A stretch of DNA of 28,213 nt from CAZPHU01 sp964586285 (GTDB lineage Bacteria; Fibrobacterota; Chitinivibrionia; Chitinivibrionales; CAYFVL01): positions 1 through 28,213 of the forward strand of contig CAZPHU010000047.1 in assembly GCA_964586285.1 (NCBI GenBank), written 5' to 3'. A model generated the notes under the pieces. It did no database searches. It was not told the DNA's origin and saw only the letters and a list, made by a program, of their open reading frames with translations. A program made the position numbers and the translations under genes. This document shows, piece by piece, positions 18,101 through 25,168 of this stretch (position 1 is its first letter; each line of letters starts with the position of its first letter).

Positions 18101-18187
18101 ATCCAGCCATACCGGTAAGCTATCGGTTTCAGAGAACCCGAAAGTTACCATACAGAGGAGCAGTAACTGAAACCCTTTTTGTTTCAC
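15137..18187 (-). CDS. Secreted protein: nine chitobiase-C-terminal-like repeats, PKD domain, FGE-sulfatase fold
   Basis: 1016 aa from a GTG that overlaps the upstream stop as GTGA, with GGAGG seven bases before it. A signal peptide (MKQKGFQLLLLCMVTFGFS) is followed by nine repeats of about 80 residues (about 30-750). Each has the CHB_HEX_C pattern: a P..V...P..G.Y opening, IYYTLDGSSP-like strand and hairpin, Y..P..L......IRYFAxDxAGN, and a linker such as YVIDTTxP. A PKD-like domain follows (about 755-845; YSWDFDSDGIIDS, then HAYDTPGRYMVTLHVTD). The C-terminal ~170 residues form an FGE/SUMF1-type domain (GMRSIPGEGDRSFCIDIYEW, LCTAYEWEYAC, GLFDMVGNLWEWV, TGFRCCK). By eye the paired catalytic cysteines of true FGE are not both present, so it is probably a binding fold. 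It may be the surface or substrate-contact part of this operon's complex. Confidence 0.93.
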   Translation of the reverse strand: MKQKGFQLLLLCMVTFGFSETDSLPVWLDTVAPLVTISPREKYHREMFHITLKMNEPGKSFIGYNSSKYLRTYNKPFTILKPGKHRIFFYAEDEIGNSSALDSMTYVLDNSAPVISIEPPPGMYSDEITIRISTNEHCKYYLQTDTASNDIKQIADTFHVENTFSGYISATDSAGNTSRIGPLRYTIDTSRISIACEPKPGVYNDPSLSVSFVYPPGARLFYTLDPTAPPKWFTEYSEPVLLPAGISLIRYFTVNNTGLESDIKKATYVIDTTTPRLRHEHVRGTDYDTLKLFSSEPAQIRFARSENASLGPERIYRGAIQIAREGKGYIKAMARDSAGNMSDLFVWQHAYDTIPPLLWPSTPSGTYNKPFALRFRTSEDAKVFYSLDGSPANERSMLYQDSILVSRKGVTKVRFIAVDIADNHSKEDSCLFVIDDTPPSVKARVEGNLGSDLFYVTLKTNEPAVIYYETGNKKPDLNSSVYNRPIALRNGTSLRYFAKDSAGNVSEMYRMDELISPMVSMYPEGGVFNAEVPIKFTTNMPSTVYMRILPDSIFHSRNNPLVLKSEGVHVIEYYASNAQGMRSPVRRNEFLLDWTAPRVNVSMRKGRNDSITVFFKCNENAVIYYTLDGSSPLFSPTTRVAGNKFTMSHDRISIKRSTETKLAFYAEDQAGNQSMVSVLDVAKPRVIPNLPAGSQKVYDRILSVRLNTYDDNSQIYYERHGKSPDLNSAVYSKPLTVTRSDTIIAFVMDVSGFRGDPDTFVYKIDLPPIPRFKAEKDTVSLGKPIRLDAGETFDRENRLEELTYSWDFDSDGIIDSVKESISRIDHAYDTPGRYMVTLHVTDPLGRGSSISKEVYVLDKCPPGMRSIPGEGDRSFCIDIYEWPNIRGKIPQNRVSWVEAKMQCRKEGKRLCTAYEWEYACKSGRQFRYPYGRQYKKGKCTDSHTKAQKSGKFSDCGGGFGLFDMVGNLWEWVDSGDGPYPVMMGGAYSDGQSAHCEVKSIGNASEANIVTGFRCCK

Positions 18188-20298
18188 CGCTGAGCCTCCG
18201 ACAATAGTGATTCGATTTGTTTCTTCATTTCTCTTTGAGTTGCCTTCTCAAGTGCCTTTCGCCAGTGTTCTATGGCCAAAGACCGGTAGTTGCGAAAATC
18301 CATATACAGATGACCGATTATAATCTCCGGCTCCGCATGAACCGGATTTATTTGCGCCGCTTGTTTCAGGTAAAATATCGCCCGATCCGCATCGTCGCAT
18401 GTCCTCTTAAAACGCATGCAATCGTATATGCTTTTCCCCAAGCCCAAATATGCCTCGTATGACTCACTGAATTCCGGAGCCGAAATCAATCTCCTGTATT
18501 CCTCAACAGCAACCTCATACCATCCCATTTCATACCATACGGACGGCAGGAGTAGTTTAAATTTCCGATCATTGGGAAAATACGACAGGTATTTTTCTAT
18601 CATCTCTACAGCCTCCTCGTAACGCTTTTGGCTCTGAAAAAGCGCGATACATTCCAGATAGGCCGATCGGTTACGGGGTTCCAAATCGAGGAGGTGTTTA
18701 TATATCTGTTCGGCACGTTCGTTTTTATTTAAACGTTGACATATCGAGGCCTGCAGCTTAAGAACATTGATACTGTTTGGATCAAGGCGCAGGACCTCTT
18801 CAAAACAGTCGAATGCCTGAGAATACTTTCCAATGGACAAAAAGGCTTTACCCATGTTGTACATCACCGTTTTGTCTACACCACCGATCTTGCCCGCCTT
18901 GCGATAAGTCTTTATAGCTTTTTTTGTATCTCCGCCGAGTAACAACCGGTTTGCCTTGTTGTTAAGGGCTGCACGTTTTGTGGAAGGATAGTCGGAAGTC
19001 ATTTTAAACATGCGCGAAGCAAGTTCTTTTCTGCCGGTATGCCAGTAAATCACTCCCAGGTTTACCGAAAGCTCACTGAGCCGGGGATTCTTTTCACGAG
19101 CACGCATAAGCAGCTGCTCGGCTTGTTCGTACCATTCAAGGTAAAAGTATGTTTGAGCCAAATTTGTCAGAATGTATTCATTATCCGGCTCCATATCAAG
19201 CGCGGCTTGCAGCACCTCACAAGATTCCATTAGCTGTCCCGCGCCACGATACGCAGCCCCCAGAAATGCATAAAAGCGCAGATGGGTAGGCCGGGCCTCT
19301 GCAAGCCGACTGAATACTTCAGCAGCCATACCATGTTGACCTGCAGTCATGTATGCCTTTCCAAGAGCAAACTCGGTCTCGTGATCCATCGGACCGGCTG
19401 CAACCGCCCGAGTCAAAAAAGAGATGCCCCGCTGAAAAGCCCCGTCATCGATATAAGAAAGTCCCATAGCTTTCAGCCCCTCGGCGCTGCGACTGAGTAT
19501 ACCGGCGTTCTTCCCAATGATTTTTCTTGCTTGTGACGGGTGGTTTGATACCAGATATCCTGCAAAACCGGCCGTGAACAGTAAAGACCCGGACGATTTG
19601 CGAACCGCATTCTCATAAGCCCAAAACGCATCAACGGATTTGCGGGCATGTTCGTAAATCACACCGCTTCGAAAATAGGCGGGAGCAAATGTTTTGTCTA
19701 AATCAATCGCATGCATATAGGCCGCAAGTGCCTTCTCATTATTTCCCCGCAACTCGTATCCGTAACCGGCAGCATATGTTGCGTAAGCCTGAAAGTTTTT
19801 CACCTCAAGTTGCCTGACAATCATATGTAAACTTTTTTCACCGGCTAGATCATAATCCTCTAAAACCGTCGCGATCAGTCTCGCAAACAAAACTATGTGT
19901 TCCGAAATCTTATGGCGGCTCTCATACACTCGGCTCTCGAAGACCCGGTTATTGTATTTCACGATTTTCAAAGCAACATGTACACTATCGCCCATAACGG
20001 CGCATTCACCACCAACGGCAATATCCCATTCCCATCTTTGCACATGTTCTTTTAGTAAACTGTCCTCCCATTCACTGCCGTATAATTTATCAACTGAAGA
20101 CAGGAAAACCGGATCCCATATCTGAGCATCCGGACAATCATATAGAGTCCTGAAGAAAAGATCAGGTGAAGAATAACTTAGCCAGATAGAAAGAGAATCG
20201 GATGTTTTTGCCTGAAGAGGAAATACGGCTATACGACTGCGTGAGAATACGGAAACAACACAAAAGAGTATATAAAGGATAAAAATTATCTGTCTCAT
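18184..20298 (-). CDS. Exported TPR protein with TolB/FlgO-like N-terminal domain
   Basis: 704 aa from the ATG at 20298, chosen because the signal peptide starts there (MRQIIFILYILFCVVSVFS, then RSRIAVFPL). A TTG at 20322 only adds eight residues and has no ribosome site. Residues about 20-165 resemble the alpha/beta head found in TolB-N, FlgO and CsgG-like envelope proteins (RIAVFPLQAK, then DIAVGGECAVMGDSVHVALKIVK). At least twelve TPR units fill the rest (AYATYAAGYGYELRGNNEKALAAY, APAYFRSGVIYEHA, VMYNMGKAFLSIGKYSQAFDCF). It is the first gene of a three-gene operon and its TGA overlaps the next gene's GTG. The head domain and the TPR array suggest a periplasmic organiser or adaptor protein. 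The specific process is not evident from sequence. Confidence 0.9.
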   Translation of the reverse strand: MRQIIFILYILFCVVSVFSRSRIAVFPLQAKTSDSLSIWLSYSSPDLFFRTLYDCPDAQIWDPVFLSSVDKLYGSEWEDSLLKEHVQRWEWDIAVGGECAVMGDSVHVALKIVKYNNRVFESRVYESRHKISEHIVLFARLIATVLEDYDLAGEKSLHMIVRQLEVKNFQAYATYAAGYGYELRGNNEKALAAYMHAIDLDKTFAPAYFRSGVIYEHARKSVDAFWAYENAVRKSSGSLLFTAGFAGYLVSNHPSQARKIIGKNAGILSRSAEGLKAMGLSYIDDGAFQRGISFLTRAVAAGPMDHETEFALGKAYMTAGQHGMAAEVFSRLAEARPTHLRFYAFLGAAYRGAGQLMESCEVLQAALDMEPDNEYILTNLAQTYFYLEWYEQAEQLLMRAREKNPRLSELSVNLGVIYWHTGRKELASRMFKMTSDYPSTKRAALNNKANRLLLGGDTKKAIKTYRKAGKIGGVDKTVMYNMGKAFLSIGKYSQAFDCFEEVLRLDPNSINVLKLQASICQRLNKNERAEQIYKHLLDLEPRNRSAYLECIALFQSQKRYEEAVEMIEKYLSYFPNDRKFKLLLPSVWYEMGWYEVAVEEYRRLISAPEFSESYEAYLGLGKSIYDCMRFKRTCDDADRAIFYLKQAAQINPVHAEPEIIIGHLYMDFRNYRSLAIEHWRKALEKATQREMKKQIESLLSEAQR

Positions 20299-20628
20299 GT
20301 TTCTACTCACGTAAACTAACAAGCGGACAGGTAAAGCTCTTATGAATGAAAACCGATTCGAGCAAGTAGGGTGTCAACGAAAATGTTCGAATGGGCCGGA
20401 TATGCGGACAAACCTATCCGGTGTTTCCTCCTTTAGAAAGGAAAACCAATCGCATTATCGATTGAAAATATGGATTTAAATCCAAAAGCGAGATTCGCCT
20501 GGCTCGGTACCTTCACATTTCTGCCCGGACATTCTCAATCTAAAATCAAGAATACCATTAAAATGCTTGAAATACAAGAGGATAGAGACAGAATCCACCA
20601 AAAGAAGGAAAGTTGAAGAATTTATTCT
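20299..20628. other. Leader and promoter region of the TPR-FGE-TPR operon
   Basis: There is no convincing gene in these 330 bases. They lie between two minus-strand genes and should hold the operon's promoter. A sigma-54-like pattern on the minus strand, TGACAC-N5-TTGCT (20361-20376), misses one of the two invariant -24 guanines. A perfect 14-base palindrome, TGGATTTAAATCCA, lies at 20471-20484. Short stems of 5-6 bases also occur around 20396-20445. A 46-codon plus-strand frame from 20342 has poor initiation signals and no recognisable product. Confidence 0.4.
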
Positions 20629-21306
20629 CTATTTGATCGCCGCGGTACCCGCAAAAACTGGATACAACCATTGCATGATTAGTCCTGTGATGACCGGTAC
20701 TGCCAGATTGTCGTTGATAACAAAATGCGGCGCTATTTTCATGGGCCATAATTCAAGCACTGTAACCGACAGTGAAGTAATCAGGGCAAGGGCAAGGGGA
20801 ATTTGCCCGTCCCATTGCTGCAACAGCAGGGGCAAATGAGGAAACACGAATACAAACAAGAGCATGCAGAGGAAAAAGCAGGCCAGAGATCCCTCCAGCG
20901 ACTTTTTTCCGATTTTTATCCTTCCTACGGCAAGACCGACTAACGCTGCAACCGCATCACCCAGAATAAACATAAAGAGGGTCATGAAGGCAATGTGAGG
21001 TGAACGATAGAATACTACAGAGCATATAAAAGCCGCTCCGATAATATATGTAGAGCCGGTGGTTTTACGGGTCTCTTCCTCCCGCAGCATATGACCGAAA
21101 GAAGCATGGAAAATCTTTTGTACCTTGGGATGACGCATGCGAAGCCATTCAATCACAAGCGAACCTATCAATAAAATCAACAGTATAACCGGAGCTGCCC
21201 AGTAAGAGATCGAAGGTATTTGGGGAAGATAAAAGATTCCCGCAGGCATCAGAAGTGCAAAAAGGTGCAATAATTTCCGGTTGATTTCTTCTCTTGTTAA
21301 AGCCAT
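20629..21306 (-). CDS. Diacylglycerol/polyprenol kinase-family membrane protein
   Basis: 225 aa with about seven hydrophobic segments and a short cytoplasmic N-terminus (MALTREEINRKLLHLFALL). GGAG precedes the ATG with 7-base spacing. The family signature is visible: GDAVAALVGLAVGRIKIGKKSLEGSLACF (about residues 116-144), with the characteristic GDA.AA..G...G and KSLEGS motifs of SEC59/dolichol-kinase, DGK1 and VTE5/phytol kinase relatives. DNLAVPVITG near the C-terminus is also typical. Members phosphorylate lipid alcohols using CTP or ATP, while close relatives transfer CMP. The substrate here (polyprenol, diacylglycerol or another lipid alcohol) cannot be assigned. It lies 103 bases after the NHL gene and 330 bases before the TPR operon on the same strand. 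Confidence 0.82.
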   Translation of the reverse strand: MALTREEINRKLLHLFALLMPAGIFYLPQIPSISYWAAPVILLILLIGSLVIEWLRMRHPKVQKIFHASFGHMLREEETRKTTGSTYIIGAAFICSVVFYRSPHIAFMTLFMFILGDAVAALVGLAVGRIKIGKKSLEGSLACFFLCMLLFVFVFPHLPLLLQQWDGQIPLALALITSLSVTVLELWPMKIAPHFVINDNLAVPVITGLIMQWLYPVFAGTAAIK

Positions 21307-21409
21307 GCCCCGTCTCCAAATTCTGGTAAGCAGCTGTATTTATCGTTTTCGCTCATTTCAGACTCTACAAATTACATTCTTATTAGGGTAAAATTCAACG
21401 AAAACCGCA

Positions 21410-22690
21410 TCATTGGGGAATTTTTAGCTGATAATCCCAATTACGGTAGGTATATGAGGAGTAGGTCGGCTCGATTCTCAGCAAAATATCTCCTTTAATG
21501 CCTTTTGAATAAAATGGAGTTTTACGTGGCCCGGGATGAACCATTCTTCGTTTCATGAGAAAAGTTGTATCCGAGCCGGCGATACTCATTAAGGAGACAT
21601 AGCTGTATTCCGTTAACTCGGTTTCGATTAAATAATCCGTCCTCTTACCCTCATGAGGGTGGATATTATAACTTTGAATATCGGTACCTATCCAGAAATA
21701 CTGAGCCCCCTTTTCCTCCGCCACAAACGTCTGGCCGTACCTTTTCCATATTGCTATTCCTCTTGGCTCAATAAACTGCCCCTTTTCCTTGCCCTTGCTT
21801 CCATATGCATCAAGGAAATTCAAATCATGATCATATTTGAGGATCTTATGTTTATCTTTTATCGTGACCCACAAGTTATGATAGTAATCGGTCGCGGCGT
21901 AACAGGCTTTGTGATCTTTTTTGAGATCCCTTTTTACGACTACCGATCCGTCCAGATTCAGTTTCCAGATCCTGGTACCGTTTTTATCCGCGCAAAAGAT
22001 TGCTTTCTCCTCGTCAAAATAACTCCATTGATTTCTTCCATCCGCAACCGCCAGGGCCTCAGGCCCCTCAACAAAGCCCGGATCGATATATCTTTTCACC
22101 TTCCCGTTTTCATCGAACACTACAATACGATTATTACCGGCATCCGACACGTAAATAAGCCCTGCCTCATCAAGGCCGACCTGCTCAGGCTTTGAAAGAA
22201 TCGAATCCCCAATCGTTTTGACCCATTCTACTCTTTTCAGGGGATTAAATAGATGAACGAGTCTGTTATTGCCTGAGTCCACCACATATACATTACCCTC
22301 AGGATCGCAGGCCACTCCTTTTGGTGTGTTGAATTCCCCCTCACCGCTCCCTTTCTTTCCGTATATGGCTATCCCCCACATCGATGTATTATAGATGATT
22401 TCGTGTCGCCCCGAATTTACACCATAGACAACCACTTCATCGTCGTCGCCCTCCTTGGTGGTATCATCCCTGGCTGTCATCTTTGCGGTTGCAAGTCCCT
22501 GAGGATCATCAAAGAAGGTTCTGGGCCCCACAAACATGAAGAGGTGTTTGGGGGTAGCTTTGGTAATGCCGTATGAATGACGATATGGAGGAGGTACGAG
22601 AGACTCCCCATACACCGCGTGGCAGATAATGACCATGATAGTGATGCAAACGGCCAAAAGCTTTTTTTCCGAATCATTTCTTCTAATCAT
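21410..22690 (-). CDS. Exported NHL-repeat beta-propeller protein
   Basis: 426 aa from the ATG at 22690, which has GAGGG five bases upstream. A longer frame to 22723 lacks this support. A basic start (MIRRNDSEKK) and hydrophobic core (LLAVCITIMVIICHAVYG) form a signal peptide. NHL repeats start near residue 105: GEFNTPKGVACDPEGNVYVVDSGNNRLVHL, then KPEQVGLDEAGLIYVSDAGNNRIVVFDENG, then further blades including GQFIEPRGIAIW. About five or six blades would make a closed propeller. Such domains act as protein- or ligand-binding platforms, and a few are lyases. No catalytic signature is evident. It is divergent from the gene at 22769 across 78 bases. It heads a run of five minus-strand genes, so it could be functionally tied to the TPR operon, but the gaps are large enough for separate promoters. 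Confidence 0.86.
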   Translation of the reverse strand: MIRRNDSEKKLLAVCITIMVIICHAVYGESLVPPPYRHSYGITKATPKHLFMFVGPRTFFDDPQGLATAKMTARDDTTKEGDDDEVVVYGVNSGRHEIIYNTSMWGIAIYGKKGSGEGEFNTPKGVACDPEGNVYVVDSGNNRLVHLFNPLKRVEWVKTIGDSILSKPEQVGLDEAGLIYVSDAGNNRIVVFDENGKVKRYIDPGFVEGPEALAVADGRNQWSYFDEEKAIFCADKNGTRIWKLNLDGSVVVKRDLKKDHKACYAATDYYHNLWVTIKDKHKILKYDHDLNFLDAYGSKGKEKGQFIEPRGIAIWKRYGQTFVAEEKGAQYFWIGTDIQSYNIHPHEGKRTDYLIETELTEYSYVSLMSIAGSDTTFLMKRRMVHPGPRKTPFYSKGIKGDILLRIEPTYSSYTYRNWDYQLKIPQ

Positions 22691-22716
22691 TGTTCCCTCT
22701 GCTTCATCTATGAGCC

Positions 22717-22745
22717 GCGACATATTATTTTACAAAGTTTATACT
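22717..22745 (+). promoter_or_regulatory. Candidate promoter for the gene at 22769
   Basis: GCGACA (22717-22722) and TATACT (22740-22745) are spaced 17 bases apart in the 78-base divergent gap. The -10 box matches five of six consensus positions and the -35 box four of six. A start near 22752 would leave a leader of under 20 bases that contains the GGGAG ribosome site at 22755-22759. Confidence 0.33.
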
Positions 22746-22768
22746 ACAGTTGCCGGGAGTACTTTTTC

Positions 22769-23218
22769 ATGAAACCGATTGTTCTGGCGATGGTGATTTG
22801 TGATTACTGTTACCGCGACGTCCATACGGGCAAATATGTGTTGGCCGGTACGTTTAACTCAATTAACAGCCAATCTTTTCCTGCAAAACACGGTAATTGT
22901 GCGTTATATGTTGCACTTACCGACGTCGCGGCCGCAGGTTCACTGCAGCTGTCCTTCAGCAAGGAAGAGGGCGGTTTCTCGATGAAACTACCGCCATGGG
23001 AGGTTAAGGCTCCCGAAAACCGTCGCGCAATAATCGAAATCGGCGGTAATATCAACGGTCTTCCACTCCCCGAAGAAGGATACTATGAATTTACATTATC
23101 GTGGAATGAAAATGTGATTTTCTCCCGTAGATTACGTGCGACAAAAGTTGAGTTTCCTCAAAAACCGTCCGATTCGTCGGAAAATCCCTTTGATATTGAC
23201 GATTCACCTCAGAACTGA
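22769..23218 (+). CDS. DUF6941-like protein, unknown function
   Basis: 149 aa from the ATG at 22769, with GGGAG nine bases upstream. The frame is open much further upstream (to 22577), but that part overlaps the NHL gene and has no ribosome site. The N-terminus, IVLAMVICDYCYRDVHTGKY followed by VLAGTFNSI and a FPA motif, matches my recollection of the DUF6941 family (ICDYx.....GK..L.G.F..I.....P). This is a small beta-rich protein without a signal peptide, often found in scattered bacterial genomes. The rest is predicted beta-sandwich (GYYEFTLSWNENVIFSRRL) with a polar Ser/Asp tail. It sits 14 bases ahead of a small membrane protein and is probably co-transcribed with it. The function is unknown. 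Confidence 0.75.
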   Translation: MKPIVLAMVICDYCYRDVHTGKYVLAGTFNSINSQSFPAKHGNCALYVALTDVAAAGSLQLSFSKEEGGFSMKLPPWEVKAPENRRAIIEIGGNINGLPLPEEGYYEFTLSWNENVIFSRRLRATKVEFPQKPSDSSENPFDIDDSPQN

Positions 23219-23232
23219 TTGGAATTTTTTCT

Positions 23233-23451
23233 ATGGATACCGCCTCAATACTTGCCAAAGTCGTTGGAATCATACTCCTTGCCTGGACACTCAGAAGCAT
23301 CTATAAACATGTAAAAGCCCGTAAAGCGGCCATGAAAGAAAAAAAGGAAGAAGCTCAATCTCTTACCGAGCAGATACTTAACAACATCCTTTTATACCTG
23401 TGGCTGGCGTTCATGCTTGTCTTCTCTACCGGCATGATCTTTAACAATTAG
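23233..23451 (+). CDS. Small two-helix membrane protein, unknown function
   Basis: 72 aa with two hydrophobic segments: about residues 6-22 (ILAKVVGIILLAWTLRS) and 50-68 (NILLYLWLAFMLVFSTGMI). They are separated by a strongly basic and charged loop (KHVKARKAAMKEKKEEAQS), giving a likely hairpin with the loop in the cytoplasm. It lies 14 bases after the DUF6941-like gene, with a weak GGAA ribosome site. Its stop codon is four bases from the convergent rluD stop, and a short inverted repeat TTTAAC/GTTAAA spans the junction (23440-23460). I do not recognise the family. Confidence 0.72.
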   Translation: MDTASILAKVVGIILLAWTLRSIYKHVKARKAAMKEKKEEAQSLTEQILNNILLYLWLAFMLVFSTGMIFNN

Positions 23452-23455
23452 GATG

Positions 23456-24451
23456 TTAAACGATTTCGAAATCAAGCTCCAGACATTCTAAGGCGGCGCA
23501 AAAATCCTCAGGTAACGGAGCCCGCAAAAACAGCTCCTTCTCGGTTACCGGATGAACTAATTTCAACGAATATGCATGCAATGCCTGCCTGGAAAAACAC
23601 TTGAGCACCTTATATGCGACCGGACGCTGCAGCGGCTCCAGCAGCTGAACCTGTTCACGTCCTCCACCATATGAAACATCACCGAGAATCGGAAATCCCG
23701 CGTGACGGCAGTGCACTCGAATCTGGTGAGTACGACCGGTATGCAGACGAAATCGCAATACCGAAACCCCGCTGGTGAAATGAAGTAGCTCATACCCGGT
23801 TTGAGCACTTTTCCCGCCCCGATGAACGGTCCTTAGCACAGGATTAGAACGACTCCTGGCGATTGGGGCATCGATTAAGTCGTGCTGGGAAGGACGGGCT
23901 CCCACGCAGATGCCTATGTAATGTTTATCGATGAGTCGCCGACAGAAAAGATCGGCCAGGGCAGCGTGAATACAATCATTTTTCGCGACAAGCAGCAGCC
24001 CGGAGGTATCTTTATCCAGGCGGTGTACGATACCGGGACGATCCTCCTGGAATCCACTGGAAAGCTCATCGCTGCCGGCAAGAAGAGCATTGACCAATGT
24101 TCCGCTCCAATTACCACTTCCCGGATGTACTACCATTCCGGCAGGTTTGTTTACGGCCAGCAACCACTCATCTTCATAGATGACATCCAGAGGAATATCT
24201 TCGGCAATAAGCGTCTTTTGAGCTTTTGATCCCAGCTCTGAGCCCGCGACAGTTATCCTGTCACCGGCTTTTACCGCGACTCTTTTCTTTGCAATTTTAC
24301 CGTTAAGCCTTATTAACCCCTCGGAGATGCATCTTTGTATATGAGCACGAGAAAAGCATGTGTACCGCCCCGCTATGAAACTATCCAGACGTTGGCCGTT
24401 TGCCGCTTCAGGAACCTGCAATATGTCTTCGGTACTTGAGCCGGAATTCAT
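23456..24451 (-). CDS. rluD: 23S rRNA pseudouridine synthase, RluD/RluA family
   Basis: This enzyme converts specific 23S rRNA uridines to pseudouridine in the cytosol. From the ATG at 24451 it is 331 aa. It has an N-terminal S4 RNA-binding domain (about 12-75; GQRLDSFIAGRYTCFSRAHI, then GLIRLNGKIAKKRVAVKAGD) and a catalytic domain with IVHRLDKDTSGLLLVAK (141-157), in which Asp146 is the catalytic aspartate. RLHTGRTHQIRVHCRHAGFPILGD is the second family motif. The frame is open to 24622, but that would overlap lspA by about 160 bases. The 24451 start falls eight bases after the lspA stop, and ATGs at 24469 and 24499 are alternatives. lspA and rluD neighbours are common in bacteria. RluD (positions 1911/1915/1917) is the likeliest subtype, though target sites cannot be read from sequence. 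Confidence 0.92.
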   Translation of the reverse strand: MNSGSSTEDILQVPEAANGQRLDSFIAGRYTCFSRAHIQRCISEGLIRLNGKIAKKRVAVKAGDRITVAGSELGSKAQKTLIAEDIPLDVIYEDEWLLAVNKPAGMVVHPGSGNWSGTLVNALLAGSDELSSGFQEDRPGIVHRLDKDTSGLLLVAKNDCIHAALADLFCRRLIDKHYIGICVGARPSQHDLIDAPIARSRSNPVLRTVHRGGKSAQTGYELLHFTSGVSVLRFRLHTGRTHQIRVHCRHAGFPILGDVSYGGGREQVQLLEPLQRPVAYKVLKCFSRQALHAYSLKLVHPVTEKELFLRAPLPEDFCAALECLELDFEIV

Positions 24452-24458
24452 GCATTTC

Positions 24459-25028
24459 TCAGGAGACATCGGCTTGAGATGAATTTGTTTGGGACTCATC
24501 AACCTTACTGGATTTGCGGCTAAGCTCCTCGCGGATGAATTCCACAAGTACCAGACCGACACCGATCGTAATGAAAATATCAGCGATATTGAAAATAGGC
24601 CACGGATTGAAAGGCCATACATTTAAATCGACTTTAATGAAGTCGACGACTCCCTGATCCGGATGAATTACACGATCAAACAGGTTGCCTAAAGCACCGG
24701 GCATGATCAGTGCGATACCCCAGTACACAAAGTTGCTCTCGTTTTTAAGATGATGATAATAGATAAGAAGCAGAACAATTGCCACGGATGAAAACACATA
24801 AAAGAAAAGATTAACCGGGATTCCGGGGATCAGATCACGTGGGTTCAAACCAAATAATGCACCTTTGTTGAATACAAAAAACCACTCCAGGTAAGGATGA
24901 ATCACCGGGATAGTACTGCCCAACGACATGTTTTGCATAACCAAATACTTCGTGTACCAATCCACGAAGAAACCAACCAGTGTTACAACAACAAAAAATA
25001 TCCACTTATTTTTCTCTTTCACAAACAT
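24459..25028 (-). CDS. lspA: Prolipoprotein signal peptidase (signal peptidase II)
   Basis: This inner-membrane aspartyl protease removes signal peptides from diacylated prolipoproteins. From the ATG at 25028 (GGAG five bases upstream; the GTG at 25034 is too close to that site) it is 189 aa with four transmembrane helices. Conserved motifs are FNKGALFGLN (53-62), GALGNLFDRV (111-120), VVDFI with Asp129, and FNIADIFITIG with Asp150. The two aspartates form the catalytic dyad. A charged tail (EELSRKSSKVDESQ) extends past the last helix. rluD follows directly. The substrates would include lipoproteins such as the SPOR protein at 3297-3797. A TATACT box on the minus strand (25064-25069) could be its -10 element, with a poor -35. 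Confidence 0.96.
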   Translation of the reverse strand: MFVKEKNKWIFFVVVTLVGFFVDWYTKYLVMQNMSLGSTIPVIHPYLEWFFVFNKGALFGLNPRDLIPGIPVNLFFYVFSSVAIVLLLIYYHHLKNESNFVYWGIALIMPGALGNLFDRVIHPDQGVVDFIKVDLNVWPFNPWPIFNIADIFITIGVGLVLVEFIREELSRKSSKVDESQTNSSQADVS

Positions 25029-25121
25029 TTCCACTCCGATTCATCCGCCCACGGTGATACGATAGTATACCTTCTTCCCCGACACTCCGAAATGGTATAC
25101 GACAATATAAGCTATAAACCA

Positions 25122-25149
25122 TTGCAGCCTTAACGCGTAAAGGTATATT
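25122..25149 (+). promoter_or_regulatory. Candidate promoter for the UbiA-family gene
   Basis: TTGCAG (25122-25127) and TATATT (25144-25149) are separated by 16 bases in the divergent gap between lspA and the prenyltransferase. Initiation near 25156 would leave a short leader of roughly 13-28 bases, depending on the start codon. Confidence 0.4.
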
Positions 25150-25168
25150 TAAATGAACAATAACAGTA

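Noticed and set aside
15137..18187. CRISPR or DNA-level tandem repeats in the repeat-PKD-FGE gene
   Set aside because: The repeats are diverged at the protein level and show no near-identical DNA units or spacer pattern.
20342..20482. 46-codon plus-strand frame in the operon leader
   Set aside because: No good ribosome site, no recognisable product, and it would run against the expected promoter of the minus-strand operon.
22577..22768. Upstream extension of the DUF6941-like gene
   Set aside because: It overlaps the opposite-strand NHL gene and lacks a ribosome site; the ATG at 22769 has both a ribosome site and the family's N-terminus.
24452..24622. Longer rluD frame overlapping lspA
   Set aside because: The added residues read antiphase through conserved lspA C-terminal sequence and precede the S4 domain without similarity.
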